Shown: positions 45,834 to 55,090 of the stretch, piece by piece
Layout of the letters: the number at the start of each line of letters is the position of its first letter
Numbering within the stretch: the stretch's first letter is position 1
Source of the DNA: Gammaproteobacteria bacterium
GTDB lineage: Bacteria > Pseudomonadota > Gammaproteobacteria > Steroidobacterales > Steroidobacteraceae
Assembly: GCA_020029535.1 (NCBI GenBank)
Contig: JAIBJM010000006.1
Location: 1 to 64,000 of the forward strand
Length of the DNA stretch: 64,000 nt
Direction: 5' to 3'
Translations under genes and position numbers: made by a program
Notes under the pieces: generated by a model
Told to the model about the DNA's origin: nothing
Database searches by the model: none
Seen by the model: only the letters and a program-made list of their open reading frames with translations

Positions 45834-46352
45834 CTAGAAGTCTTCCGGCCAATCCACCAGCACCCGCCGCTGCTCCAGCTCAACGCGCCTCAGATGTGGC
45901 GGCGCGGCCGGAATCCAGTACTCGCCACGCTCCCCTCGCACCACCATCACCGCCGTGGCAGGCGTATCGACAAACTGTTGCAGCGTTCCCAGCAGCACAT
46001 CGGCCTGGTTGCGCACTTCGCAGCCCAGCAGGTCTTCCTGGTAGTGCTCGCGTGCGCCCAGACTGGGCAGCTCCGCGCGCTGGACCAGCACCTCGCAGCC
46101 GCGCAAACCTTCCGCGGCATTGCGATCATCCACGCCCTGCAGCGCGACGCGCAGGAAGCGACCATCCCATTCGGCATCGCGTGGCTGGCAATCCACCTCG
46201 GCGCCATCGGCATGCCGCAGGCGCCAGCCGCGATAACCCAGCAATGCTTCGGGTGGCTCGGTGTATGAAACCACCCTCAACCAGCCGCGTATGCCATGGG
46301 CCGCTGCTATGCGTCCGACCACAATGTGCCGTTCGGCCGGCAGCGCGGCCAT
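45834..46352 (-). CDS. rimM: Ribosome maturation factor RimM
   Basis: 172 residues from the ATG at 46352 (MAALPAERHIVVGRIAAAHG); longer in-frame starts would run into rpsP. N-terminal RimM domain (GIRGWLRVVSYTEPPEALL) and C-terminal PRC barrel (YWIPAAPPHLRRVELEQRR). It helps assemble the 30S head by acting on S19/h31-33. Between rpsP and trmD as in most Proteobacteria. Confidence 0.97.
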   Translation of the reverse strand: MAALPAERHIVVGRIAAAHGIRGWLRVVSYTEPPEALLGYRGWRLRHADGAEVDCQPRDAEWDGRFLRVALQGVDDRNAAEGLRGCEVLVQRAELPSLGAREHYQEDLLGCEVRNQADVLLGTLQQFVDTPATAVMVVRGERGEYWIPAAPPHLRRVELEQRRVLVDWPEDF

Positions 46353-46360
46353 GATGCAGC

Positions 46361-46621
46361 TCAGGCCGCGACAGCGACCTGCTTGCGATAGCTGGCGACC
46401 AGCTGGCGCACGCGATCGGATTGCTGCGCGCCGTGCTGGACCCAATGATCGATGCGGTCCAGCTCAAGTCGCAGTTTGACTTCCTTGCCGCGCGCCACTG
46501 GGTTGAAAAAACCCACCAGCTCCAGACTGGAACCGCCCTGCCGCTTGCGGCTGTCGGTTACCACTACATGGTAGAAAGGCTGGTTCTTGGCACCACGCCG
46601 TGTCAAACGAATCGTCACCAT
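46361..46621 (-). CDS. rpsP: Small ribosomal subunit protein bS16
   Basis: 86 residues from the ATG at 46621: [39 protein letters not shown]. Length and sequence are standard. Its leader contains the hairpin and T-run at 46641-46675, so read-through from ffh may be attenuated just before this gene. Confidence 0.98.
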   Translation of the reverse strand: MVTIRLTRRGAKNQPFYHVVVTDSRKRQGGSSLELVGFFNPVARGKEVKLRLELDRIDHWVQHGAQQSDRVRQLVASYRKQVAVAA

Positions 46622-46640
46622 ATTGGCTGCTTCCGGCCCC

Positions 46641-46675
46641 AAAAAAAGAGCGCGGATTCTAAGCAAAGAGTCCGC
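46641..46675 (-). terminator. Intrinsic terminator after ffh, in front of rpsP
   Basis: On the minus strand: GCGGA-c-TCT, loop TTGCTT, AGA-a-TCCGC (one mismatch), then GCTC and seven T (46641-46647). It lies 51 bases after the ffh stop and its T-run ends 19 bases before the rpsP start codon. Either it ends ffh and rpsP has its own promoter further up or within, or it is an attenuator. Confidence 0.65.
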
Positions 46676-46726
46676 AAACCGCCAGCCGAATTTGATGTCC
46701 GTTGAATGACTTACGAAGCCGGCAGC

Positions 46727-48085
46727 TCAGCGCCCCCCCAGCCCTGGCGGTAGCCCGCCCTTGAAGCCGGCCAGCATGCGGCCCAGCTTGCCGCCCTTGA
46801 GCTGTTTCATCATGCGTTGCATATCGAGGAACTGCTTCAGCAGCCGGTTGACGTCCTGCACCTGCACGCCTGCTCCGGCAGCGATGCGGCGGCGGCGCGA
46901 GCCATCGATGACATCGGGGAAACGGCGTTCCCGCACAGTCATGGAGTCGATGATGGCGATCTGGCGCCGCACGTCACGGTCGGCTTGCGCGGTGTTGACG
47001 GCCCGGCCGCTCAGCTGGGCCGGCAGCTTGTCCACCAGCGCCCCCATGCCACCCAGCTTGCGCACCTGCTCCAGCTGAGATCGTAAGTCGATAAAATCAA
47101 AGCCTTTTCCCTTGGCGACCTTGCGGGCCAGCTTCTCGGCCTCGCCCACATCCATGTGGCGCTGCACATCCTGCACCAGCGCCACCACATCGCCCATGCC
47201 CAGGATGCGGCTGGCCATGCGCTCGGGATCGAAGGCTTCAAGCGCTGCCGTCTTCTCGCCGGTGCCGAGGAACAGGATGGGCTTGCCAGTGACTTCGCGC
47301 ACCGACAGCGCCGCGCCACCGCGTGCGTCGCCATCGGCCTTGGTCAGAATGATGCCGCCCAGCTCCAGCGCGCTGCTGAAGGCGCGGGCCGCATTCAGGG
47401 CGTCCTGGCCCGACATGGCATCCACCACGAACAGCCGCTGATGCGGGCTGACGGCGGCATCGATATCGCGCATTTCCTGCATCAGCTCGGCATCGACGTG
47501 CAGCCGGCCGGCGGTATCGACGATCAGCACGTCATACAGTCCGCGACGGGCCTGCTCCAATGCGGCCTGCGCAATCGCCACCGGCGACTGGCTGGCTTCC
47601 GCCTTGAAAAAGCCGGCTTCGATCTGCCCGGCCAGCCGCTCCAGCTGCAGGATGGCGGCAGGACGGCGCACGTCGGTGCTGACCAGCAGTACCTTGCGCT
47701 TGCGGGTTTCCTGCAGCCAGCGCGCCAGCTTGGCGGCTGTGGTGGTCTTGCCGGCGCCCTGCAGACCGGCCAACAGTACCGTGACCGGCGGCTGGGCGTT
47801 CAGCGCCAGCTCGCCGCCGCGTTCGCCCAGCAACGCCACCAGTTCACGGTGCAGGATGCCGATGAAGGTCTGGCCGGGCGTCAGACTGGCAGCCACCTCG
47901 GCGCCCAGCGCCTGCACCTTGACCTTCTCGATGAAGGACTTGACCACCGGCAGCGCAACGTCTGCCTCGAGCAACGCCATGCGCACTTCGCGCAGCGTCT
48001 CGGCCACATTGTCTTCGCTGATGCGGCCGCGGCCGCGCAGGGTGTCAACGGCCCGCGAGAGCCGCTCGGTCAGTTTGTCAAACAT
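46727..48085 (-). CDS. ffh: Signal recognition particle protein Ffh
   Basis: 452 residues. N domain, GTPase G domain (GLQGAGKTTTAAKLARWL, DTAGRLHVD, TKADGDARGG) and the Met-rich M domain that grips signal peptides and 4.5S RNA (QFLDMQRMMKQLKGGKLGRM). Its RNA partner is at 13747-13854. Divergent from the CorC-type gene across 81 bases. A TATACT box at 48094-48099 on its strand would give an almost leaderless message. Confidence 0.98.
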   Translation of the reverse strand: MFDKLTERLSRAVDTLRGRGRISEDNVAETLREVRMALLEADVALPVVKSFIEKVKVQALGAEVAASLTPGQTFIGILHRELVALLGERGGELALNAQPPVTVLLAGLQGAGKTTTAAKLARWLQETRKRKVLLVSTDVRRPAAILQLERLAGQIEAGFFKAEASQSPVAIAQAALEQARRGLYDVLIVDTAGRLHVDAELMQEMRDIDAAVSPHQRLFVVDAMSGQDALNAARAFSSALELGGIILTKADGDARGGAALSVREVTGKPILFLGTGEKTAALEAFDPERMASRILGMGDVVALVQDVQRHMDVGEAEKLARKVAKGKGFDFIDLRSQLEQVRKLGGMGALVDKLPAQLSGRAVNTAQADRDVRRQIAIIDSMTVRERRFPDVIDGSRRRRIAAGAGVQVQDVNRLLKQFLDMQRMMKQLKGGKLGRMLAGFKGGLPPGLGGR

Positions 48086-48166
48086 TTGCGCGCAGTATAA
48101 AGCCCGATCGAACCCGGTGCGCCGCAGGTTCTATGCTATGCGCGACGCCTTCGCTGGAGCCACGAC

Positions 48167-49450
48167 GTGAACAATGCCCCGACCATCGTCCTGATCATCG
48201 CGCTGCTGTGCCTGCTGCTGATGATCGCGTTTTCGTCCGGCACCGAAGTGGCCATGCTGTCGGTGAACCGTTACCGCATCAAGACCCGGGCCGGCAATGG
48301 CGAACTGCGCGCGCGCATGCTGGAGCGGCTGCTGGCTGCGCCCGACCAATGGCTGGGCGCCAATCTGGTGATTCTGGCGCTGGCCAGCGTGGCGGCCTCG
48401 ACGGTGGCCACGCTGCTGGCGCTGCGCATTCCGCATGAACTGGCGGTGCCGGCGATGATGGCCGCGCTGACCATCGTGATGATCGTGTTCTGCGAACTGG
48501 CGCCGAAGATCTACGCCGCGCTGCACGCCGAATCCGTGTCGCTGGGCTCGGCCTACGTATACCGGGCACTGGCCTGGCTGACCTTTCCGCTGCTCTGGCT
48601 GACCAACCGGCTGGCCTATGGTTTCCTGTGGTTGTTCGGCGTGCGCGCCCGCGCAAAGGGCGAATACGCGCTGAGCAGCGATGAATTGCGCACCGTGGTG
48701 GCTGAAGCGAGCCCGCTGATTCCGGCGCGCCACCGGCAGATGCTGCTGTCCATCCTCGATCTCGAACGCGTCAGCGTCAACGACATCATGATTCCGCGCC
48801 AGGAGATCGCTGCCATCGACATTTCCGAGGACTGGGACGACATCCTCGGACGACTGCGGCAGACGCCGCATACCCGCTTGCCGGTGTACGACGGTGAACT
48901 GGACAACATCATCGGCATACTGCACATGAAACGCGCAGCGCAGGAACTGGCGCGCAATTCGCTGACGCGCGAGCGACTGATCGAACTGGCGGCCGCCCGC
49001 GAGCCCTACTTCGTTCCGGAAGGCACTCCGCTGACGCAGCAGCTGGCGCAATTCCAGCGCACCCGCAGGCGCCTGGCCTTCGTGGTCAACGAATACGGCG
49101 ACATCGATGGGCTGGTGACGCTGGAAGACCTGCTGGAAGAAATCGTCGGCGAATTCACCACCGACCCGGCCACGGTCTCGCACAAGGACGCCCATCGCGA
49201 AGCCGGTGGCAGCTGGCTGGTCAATGCCAGCACCACCATCCGCGCGCTGAACCGTTCGCTGGGCTGGCAACTGCCGGCGCTGGGACCCAAGACCCTGAAT
49301 GGCCTGCTGCTGGAAAAGCTGGAGAACATCCCGGAACCGGGCACCGCATTGCGCATCGGCAGCTACGAGTTCGAGATCCTGCAGACCGTCGACAATGTGA
49401 TCCGCACCGTGCGCGTGCGGTTGCTGCCGACGGCTCAGTCGGCGGACTGA
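48167..49450 (+). CDS. CorC/HlyC-type membrane protein (DUF21-CBS-CorC)
   Basis: 427 residues. DUF21/CNNM membrane domain (residues ~1-150; IALLCLLLMIAFSSGTEVAML, ILALASVAASTVATLLAL), two CBS motifs (VNDIMIPRQEIAAIDISEDW, RLAFVVNEYGDIDGLVTLED) and a C-terminal CorC_HlyC domain. E. coli YfjD is the closest pattern; relatives act in Mg2+/Co2+ efflux or sensing. The start is GTG at 48167. It overlaps convergent radA by 16 bases. Confidence 0.93.
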   Translation: MNNAPTIVLIIALLCLLLMIAFSSGTEVAMLSVNRYRIKTRAGNGELRARMLERLLAAPDQWLGANLVILALASVAASTVATLLALRIPHELAVPAMMAALTIVMIVFCELAPKIYAALHAESVSLGSAYVYRALAWLTFPLLWLTNRLAYGFLWLFGVRARAKGEYALSSDELRTVVAEASPLIPARHRQMLLSILDLERVSVNDIMIPRQEIAAIDISEDWDDILGRLRQTPHTRLPVYDGELDNIIGILHMKRAAQELARNSLTRERLIELAAAREPYFVPEGTPLTQQLAQFQRTRRRLAFVVNEYGDIDGLVTLEDLLEEIVGEFTTDPATVSHKDAHREAGGSWLVNASTTIRALNRSLGWQLPALGPKTLNGLLLEKLENIPEPGTALRIGSYEFEILQTVDNVIRTVRVRLLPTAQSAD

Positions 49451-50784
49451 AACGCCGCAGACAGCGCTTCGGCGACGCTGGCGGCCGGCTGCAGCTGCAG
49501 GCCAGCCGGCGCTTCACGCGGCGCATTCTGCTGCGGCAGGATCACGCGCTTGTAGCCCTGCTTGCGCAATTCACGCAGCCGCTCTTCACCATGCGCCACC
49601 GGGCGCACCTCGCCGGTCAGGCCCACTTCACCGAAGGCAACCATGTCGGCATCCAGCGGCTGATTGCGCAGGCTGGAGACCAGCGCCAGCAGCAGCGGCA
49701 GATCGGTAGCGGTCTCGCTGATCTGCAGGCCGCCGACCACATTGACGAAAACATCGTGCTCGGCCAGCACCAGTCCGGCATGACGGCTGAGCACGGCCAG
49801 CAGCATGGACAGGCGGTTGGCATCGACGCCCTGCGCCACACGGCGTGGCGTCATGCTGCGCGTACGATCCACCAGCGCCTGTACTTCGATCAGCAGCGGC
49901 CGGCCACCATCGCGCACCACCATCACCAGGCTCCCCGGCGCCGGCTGCGCGCCGCGCGACAGGAAGATGGCCGATGGATTGCGCACCTCCTTCAGGCCGG
50001 TTTCGGTCATGGCAAAAAAACCCAGCTCGTTGACCGGGCCAAAGCGGTTCTTGGTGGCGCGCAACATGCGGTAGCGACTGCCGGCATCGCTGTCGAAGTA
50101 CAGCACCGTATCGACCAGGTGCTCAAGCAGCTTGGGACCGGCAATGCTGCCGTCCTTGGTGACATGCCCGACGATGATGACGGCACAGCCGCTGCTTTTG
50201 GCCGCGCGCACCAGCGCGGCCGTGCATTCGCGCAATTGCGCCGGCGCGCCGGCACCGCCATCCAGCGCAGCCAGCTGCATGGTCTGTATGGAGTCGATGA
50301 CCAGCAGCGCCGCCTTGCGCTCGGCCGCCAGCGCCAGCACATGTTCCAGCGACGACTCATTGATCAGCTGCAGCTGGCCGGTGTCGAGCCCGAGCCGTCG
50401 CGCGCGCGCGGCAATCTGCGCCGCCGATTCCTCGCCGCTGGCATACAGCACGGCCTGCTCGCCGGCCAGCGCCGCCGCCACCTGCAGCAGCAACGTCGAC
50501 TTGCCGATACCCGGTTCGCCACCCAGCAGGGTGACCGATCCACCGCACAAGCCGCCACCGAATACGCGGTCCAGTTCATCCAGGTGCAGAGCGAACCGCA
50601 CCTGCTCGACTTGTTGTGCGGCACTGACCATCTGGGCCGCCGGTCCCTGCACGGCGGCGTACTCGCCGGAAACCGACAGCCGCGACAAGGTCTGCCACTG
50701 CTCGCAGTGCGGGCATTTCCCCTGCCATTGCAGCGATTCGCCACCACAGGCGCTGCAGACGTAGATGGTTTGCTTGCGTGCCAA
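49435..50784 (-). CDS. radA: DNA repair protein RadA
   Basis: 449 residues. N-terminal zinc finger (CSACGGESLQWQGKCPHC), RecA-like ATPase (GGEPGIGKSTLLLQ), the RadA signature KNRFGPVNE and a Lon-protease-like C-terminal domain. It is a branch-migration helicase in recombination. A run of seven T on the coding strand (49996-50002 as A on the plus strand) is within the frame, a possible slippage point but intact here. Confidence 0.97.
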   Translation of the reverse strand: MARKQTIYVCSACGGESLQWQGKCPHCEQWQTLSRLSVSGEYAAVQGPAAQMVSAAQQVEQVRFALHLDELDRVFGGGLCGGSVTLLGGEPGIGKSTLLLQVAAALAGEQAVLYASGEESAAQIAARARRLGLDTGQLQLINESSLEHVLALAAERKAALLVIDSIQTMQLAALDGGAGAPAQLRECTAALVRAAKSSGCAVIIVGHVTKDGSIAGPKLLEHLVDTVLYFDSDAGSRYRMLRATKNRFGPVNELGFFAMTETGLKEVRNPSAIFLSRGAQPAPGSLVMVVRDGGRPLLIEVQALVDRTRSMTPRRVAQGVDANRLSMLLAVLSRHAGLVLAEHDVFVNVVGGLQISETATDLPLLLALVSSLRNQPLDADMVAFGEVGLTGEVRPVAHGEERLRELRKQGYKRVILPQQNAPREAPAGLQLQPAASVAEALSAAFQSAD

Positions 50785-51070
50785 GATTCAATGCTAGGCG
50801 ATGCGTCCCGACCGCGCATCCCCGATATTGGCGTCCACCGGTGCCCTTCAGCGGTCGCGACGGACCGCAAAGTTCAGTACGATGCCCGCCCACAGGCACA
50901 TCCCGGACCGCCATCTGTGAATCGAAACGCGCACCGGCCGTTTACACAGTGTTAGCGTGCCTGGGACGAACCTCGCCGCTATCCGGGACTGGATGATGAA
51001 GCGAATTGTGACGGACTTCACGTTTTGTCAGGCGCCCCGCGCCTGCCGGGCGGGCATGCGGCGCCGCTGA

Positions 51071-51895
51071 ATGAGCCTCAAGACCAAACTGCGCTTTGTT
51101 GGCCAGACCGATACCGGCCGCATCCGCGAACACAATGAGGACACCATTTCCTGGGATGCCGATCTCGGCCTGCTGGTGCTGGCCGACGGCATGGGCGGCT
51201 ACAACGCCGGTGAAGTGGCCAGTGGCATCGCCGTCAAGACCATCGTCAATCTGGTCCGCGAATCGATCGAACGCCAGGACCTGACCACTCACGATAGCGA
51301 GGCCGGGCTGTCACGCCCGGCCATCATCCTGCGCGACGCCATCAACCGTGCCAACAAGATCGTCTTCCAGACCGCCCGCACCCAGCCGCAATGCGAAGGC
51401 ATGGGCACCACCATCGTGGCGGCGCTGTTTTTCGACGACCGCATCACCATCGCCCACGTGGGCGATTCACGCCTGTACCGTCTGCGCGGCAGCGGCTTCG
51501 AGCAGATAACGCTGGATCACTCGCTGCTGCAGGAACTGGTCGATCGGGGCTTTTATTCGCCTGAAGAGGCACAGCGCGCCGCAAACAAGAACTACGTCAC
51601 ACGGGCGCTGGGAGTCGAGGCCGCTGTCGAGGTGGAAATCCAGGAACACCCGGTACAGCGCGGCGATATTTATGTCCTGTGCTCCGACGGCCTCTCGGAC
51701 ATGGTCGAAGACGACGACATTCACTTAACGATCAATACCTTTGGTGCTAGTCTAGAAGCCGTCGCAAAACAACTGGTCCAGTTGAGCAACGACAACGGCG
51801 GCAAGGACAATATTTCCGTTTTGCTGGGACAGGTACTGGATTCTTTCCCCGCCCGCCGTGGAATATTAGAAAGGATGTTGGGCTGGTTCAGTTGA
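51071..51895 (+). CDS. PP2C-family Ser/Thr protein phosphatase (Stp1-like)
   Basis: 274 residues. PPM motifs: RFVGQTDTGRIREHNEDTI, LLVLADGMGGYNAGEVAS, GMGTTIVAALFFDDRITIAH, VGDSRLYRLR, DIYVLCSDGLSDMVEDDDI and GGKDNISVLL, with the metal-binding Asp residues in place. Cytoplasmic, no membrane segment. An FHA gene follows after 19 bases, a common pairing in Hanks-kinase or type VI secretion pathways, but no kinase is in the window. Confidence 0.94.
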   Translation: MSLKTKLRFVGQTDTGRIREHNEDTISWDADLGLLVLADGMGGYNAGEVASGIAVKTIVNLVRESIERQDLTTHDSEAGLSRPAIILRDAINRANKIVFQTARTQPQCEGMGTTIVAALFFDDRITIAHVGDSRLYRLRGSGFEQITLDHSLLQELVDRGFYSPEEAQRAANKNYVTRALGVEAAVEVEIQEHPVQRGDIYVLCSDGLSDMVEDDDIHLTINTFGASLEAVAKQLVQLSNDNGGKDNISVLLGQVLDSFPARRGILERMLGWFS

Positions 51896-51914
51896 TGAAC
51901 CCAAGGCGCAAACA

Positions 51915-52598
51915 ATGGCACGGCTGATTTTGAGTCTCGACGGCCAGGTGATGGCCGAATACAACATGAACAAGGAGCGCTACACCATCGGGCGCCTCCC
52001 TGATAACGACATCCGCATCGACAATCCGGCAGTCAGCGGCCATCACTCGTTGATCATCAACATCCTCAACGATTCATTCCTTGAGGACCTGAACAGCACC
52101 AATGGCACCTACGTCAACGGCAAGCTGATCAAGAAGCACGCCCTGCAGCACGGTGATGTCATCACCGTCGGCCACCACCAGCTGCGCTTCGTCGAGGAAG
52201 ACACGCAGCAGGACGAATTCGAGAAGACCATGGTGATTCAGCCCTCGGCCCGTCCGGTCGAGAAACTGCGCGCCTCGGTCGAGACCACCGGCTCGCGCCG
52301 CTCCATTGCCAGCGGTGCGCCGGCGCTGAAGAAAGCGCGGCTGCAGGTACTGTCGGGCGCCTTCGCCGGCCGCGAACTGGAGCTGACCAAGACGCTGACC
52401 ACGCTGGGCCGTCCCGGCGTACAGGTGGCTGCGATTACGCGCCGCTCGGAAGGATTTTTCATCGTGCACGTCGACAGCGAGGGCGACAGCGGCTTCCCGC
52501 TGGTCAACGGCTCGCCGATTGGCGCTGCCGCGCGCAAGCTGGCCGACAACGATGTCATCCAGCTGGCCGGTGTGAAAATGGGATTCTTCGAGGGCTGA
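51915..52598 (+). CDS. FHA-domain protein
   Basis: 227 residues. The first FHA domain (residues ~20-95) is complete: YTIGRLPDNDIRIDNPAVSG, HHSLI and LNSTNGTYVNGKLIKKH, able to bind phosphothreonine. The C-terminal half (KARLQVLSGAFAGRELELTK, TLGRPGVQV, LVNGSPIGAAARKLADNDVI) is a second, degenerate FHA-like fold. Paired with the PP2C gene upstream, so it may read out Thr phosphorylation. Client unknown. Confidence 0.92.
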   Translation: MARLILSLDGQVMAEYNMNKERYTIGRLPDNDIRIDNPAVSGHHSLIINILNDSFLEDLNSTNGTYVNGKLIKKHALQHGDVITVGHHQLRFVEEDTQQDEFEKTMVIQPSARPVEKLRASVETTGSRRSIASGAPALKKARLQVLSGAFAGRELELTKTLTTLGRPGVQVAAITRRSEGFFIVHVDSEGDSGFPLVNGSPIGAAARKLADNDVIQLAGVKMGFFEG

Positions 52599-52611
52599 GT
52601 TCCGCTCAGCC
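52593..52611. terminator. Hairpin spanning two convergent stop codons
   Basis: GGCTGAG-TTCCG-CTCAGCC followed by TTCTTCC. The left arm contains the FHA gene stop and the right arm the alr stop, so one hairpin can end both convergent genes. Confidence 0.6.
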
Positions 52612-53682
52612 TTCTTCCAGCGGTACGCGCTGGCTGACGGCGCACAGCAGTTCGTACGGAATGGTCTGCGCCGCCGCAGCCACCTCTTCCACGGCGAGCC
52701 GGCGTCCCCACAATTCAGCCGTGTCACCCACCGCCACCGGCGGCAGGTCGGTGACATCGACGGCAATCATGTCCATCGAGACGCGGCCCACCAGCGGCGC
52801 CCGGCGGCCATTGACCAGCACGGGCGCGCCGTTGCCGAGGCTGCGCAACAGACCGTCGCCATAGCCGGCTGCCAGAATGGCCACCTGTGTCGGACGCGCG
52901 GCCTGCCAGGCGCCGGCGTAACCCACGCGCTCACCCGCCGCCACCTGCCGCACGGCGATCACCGTGGTCTCCAGCGTCATGGCTGGCTGCAGACCCAGCG
53001 CGGAGCCGTTCTGGCCGGCGAACGGCGAGATGCCATACAGCGCCAGCCCCGGCCGGATCCAGTCGCGGTGAGTGGTTGCGTCGGCGAAGATGGCGGCCGA
53101 ATTCGCCATCGACAGCGGCGCCTGCAGATCCTTTACCAGCGGCAGGAAGCGCTGCAGCTGCGCACGCGTTACTGCGCCATCGCGTTCATCGGCACTGGAC
53201 AGATGTGTCATGACTCGCAGCGCTGCTGGCGCAGGCTGCAAGACCTGCAACCGTTGCCATGCGTTGGCGAACTCGGCGGCGCGGAAGCCCAGCCGGTTCA
53301 TGCCGGTATCGACCTTCAGCCACAGCGTGAAACGGAAACTGCCGCGCCATGTCTCCAGCAGCGCCAGCTGTTCGCTTTCATGCACCACCAGTTCCAGCCG
53401 GTGCCGGGCCGCCTCGGCCAGCTGCTCGGCGTTGAACACTCCTTCCAGCAGCACGATGGGCTGATTTATGCCGGCCGCGCGCAGCGCCACTGCTTCCTCC
53501 AGGCGCGCCACCCCGAAGGCGTCGACGTCAGGCAGCGCCAGCGCCACGCCGACCAGGCCATGGCCGTAGGCATTGGCCTTGACCACGGCCATCACCTTCG
53601 AGGCCGGTGCCAGCTGTCGCAGCCGTTGCAGATTGGAACGAAGCGCGCCGCCGTCGATACGCGCGCGGATCAGCCGCATCAC
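52606..53682 (-). CDS. alr: Alanine racemase
   Basis: 358 residues. PLP Lys in VMAVVKANAYGHG, the catalytic Tyr in ERVGYAGAW and the C-terminal MDMIAVDVTDLP. It interconverts L- and D-alanine for peptidoglycan. The ATG overlaps the dnaB stop by 4 bases, the usual dnaB-alr order. Confidence 0.97.
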   Translation of the reverse strand: MMRLIRARIDGGALRSNLQRLRQLAPASKVMAVVKANAYGHGLVGVALALPDVDAFGVARLEEAVALRAAGINQPIVLLEGVFNAEQLAEAARHRLELVVHESEQLALLETWRGSFRFTLWLKVDTGMNRLGFRAAEFANAWQRLQVLQPAPAALRVMTHLSSADERDGAVTRAQLQRFLPLVKDLQAPLSMANSAAIFADATTHRDWIRPGLALYGISPFAGQNGSALGLQPAMTLETTVIAVRQVAAGERVGYAGAWQAARPTQVAILAAGYGDGLLRSLGNGAPVLVNGRRAPLVGRVSMDMIAVDVTDLPPVAVGDTAELWGRRLAVEEVAAAAQTIPYELLCAVSQRVPLEEG

Positions 53683-55082
53683 CTCAGCACGCCTTCCGCA
53701 TAGGCTTCGGAAACATGATTCATGAAGCGGCTGTACTGACCCTGGAAAGTCAGGTGGATCACGCCGGTCTCGCCGTTGCGATGCTTGGCCAGTTCGACAT
53801 CGGCAATGCCGCGCCGTGTGGTGTCTTTGTTGTACACCTCATCGCGGTAAATCAGCAGGATCATGTCGGCGTCCTGCTCGATGGCGCCGGATTCGCGCAG
53901 GTCCGACATCACCGGCTTTTTCTCCGCACGCTGCTCCACGCCGCGGTTCAGCTGCGACAGCGCGATCACCGGCACCGCCAGCTCCTTGGCCAGCGCCTTC
54001 AGGCCGCGCGAGATCTCGGCAATCTCGGTGGCGCGGTTTTCCTGCGTGCCCGGCACCTGCATCAGCTGCAGGTAGTCCACCACCACCAGATCGAGACCCT
54101 GCTCGCGCTTGATGCGGCGCGCACGCGCACGCAGTTCGGTGGGCGTCAGCGCCGGCGTCTCGTCGATGAAGATGCGCGCCTCCGACAGCTGCGTCGTGGC
54201 CGAAGTGATGCGCACCCAGTCTTCGTCGGAAATCTGGCCGCTGCGGATGCCGTTGAGCGGCACATGGCCGATGGAACTGAGCATGCGCGTGACCACCTGT
54301 TCCGATGGCATTTCCATGCTGAAGATGGCCACGGCAGCCCGGGTTGCCGGGTTCACCGCCGCGTATTCGGCAATATTCACCGCCAGCGTGGTCTTGCCCA
54401 TCGACGGCCGGCCGGCCACGATCACCAGATCGCCGGGACGCAAGCCACCGGTCTTCTTGTCGAAGTCCGTGAAGCCGGTAGGCAGGCCGCGCAGCTTGTC
54501 CGGATTGGTATGCCACTCGTCGATCTTGTCGATCAGCGCTGGCAGCAGAGTGCTGATCTTCTGCGCGCCTTCACGCCTGCCGGTACTCTGCTCGGCGATC
54601 TCGAACACCCGCGCTTCGGCGCGGTCTACCAGGTCGCGCGCCGACAGTCCCTCATCGCCAAATACCGAACCGGCGATCGCCCGTCCCGCGGATACCAGCT
54701 TGCGCAGCAATGAGCGCTCGCGAACGATCTGCGCATAGCTGCGCACATTGGCGGCAGTGGGTGTGTCGCGGGCCAGCGTGCCGAGATAGGCCAGACCGCC
54801 CGCCTCCTCGAGGCGGGCGCGACGCTGCAACTGCTCGGAGACGGTGACCATGTCGCCGGGCTTGCCGGCCGCGGCCAGCTCGTTGAGGGAAGCGAAGATC
54901 AGCCGGTGATCGGGACGATAGAAGTCGTCCTCGGTCACCACGTCGGCGATCTGGTCCCAGGCCAGCGGATCGATCAGCAGGCCGCCGAGCACGGCCTGCT
55001 CGGCTTCGACGGAATGCGGTGGCACAAGCTGGTCCGCAGCCGTCGGCGCGCTGTCGCGACGCGAACGGAGCGGACCTGCCAT
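53679..55082 (-). CDS. dnaB: Replicative DNA helicase DnaB
   Basis: 467 residues. N-terminal DnaB domain (PPHSVEAEQAVLGGLLIDPLA), linker and RecA-like ATPase with Walker A GRPSMGKTTLAVN, VVDYLQLMQVPG and ALSQLNRGVEQR. No intein is present. It follows rplI by 8 bases and overlaps alr. Confidence 0.98.
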   Translation of the reverse strand: MAGPLRSRRDSAPTAADQLVPPHSVEAEQAVLGGLLIDPLAWDQIADVVTEDDFYRPDHRLIFASLNELAAAGKPGDMVTVSEQLQRRARLEEAGGLAYLGTLARDTPTAANVRSYAQIVRERSLLRKLVSAGRAIAGSVFGDEGLSARDLVDRAEARVFEIAEQSTGRREGAQKISTLLPALIDKIDEWHTNPDKLRGLPTGFTDFDKKTGGLRPGDLVIVAGRPSMGKTTLAVNIAEYAAVNPATRAAVAIFSMEMPSEQVVTRMLSSIGHVPLNGIRSGQISDEDWVRITSATTQLSEARIFIDETPALTPTELRARARRIKREQGLDLVVVDYLQLMQVPGTQENRATEIAEISRGLKALAKELAVPVIALSQLNRGVEQRAEKKPVMSDLRESGAIEQDADMILLIYRDEVYNKDTTRRGIADVELAKHRNGETGVIHLTFQGQYSRFMNHVSEAYAEGVLR

Positions 55083-55090
55083 ACGGCGGC

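Noticed and set aside
49996-50002. Homopolymer of seven in radA as a frameshift
   Set aside because: The frame continues correctly through it into the conserved C-terminal domain.
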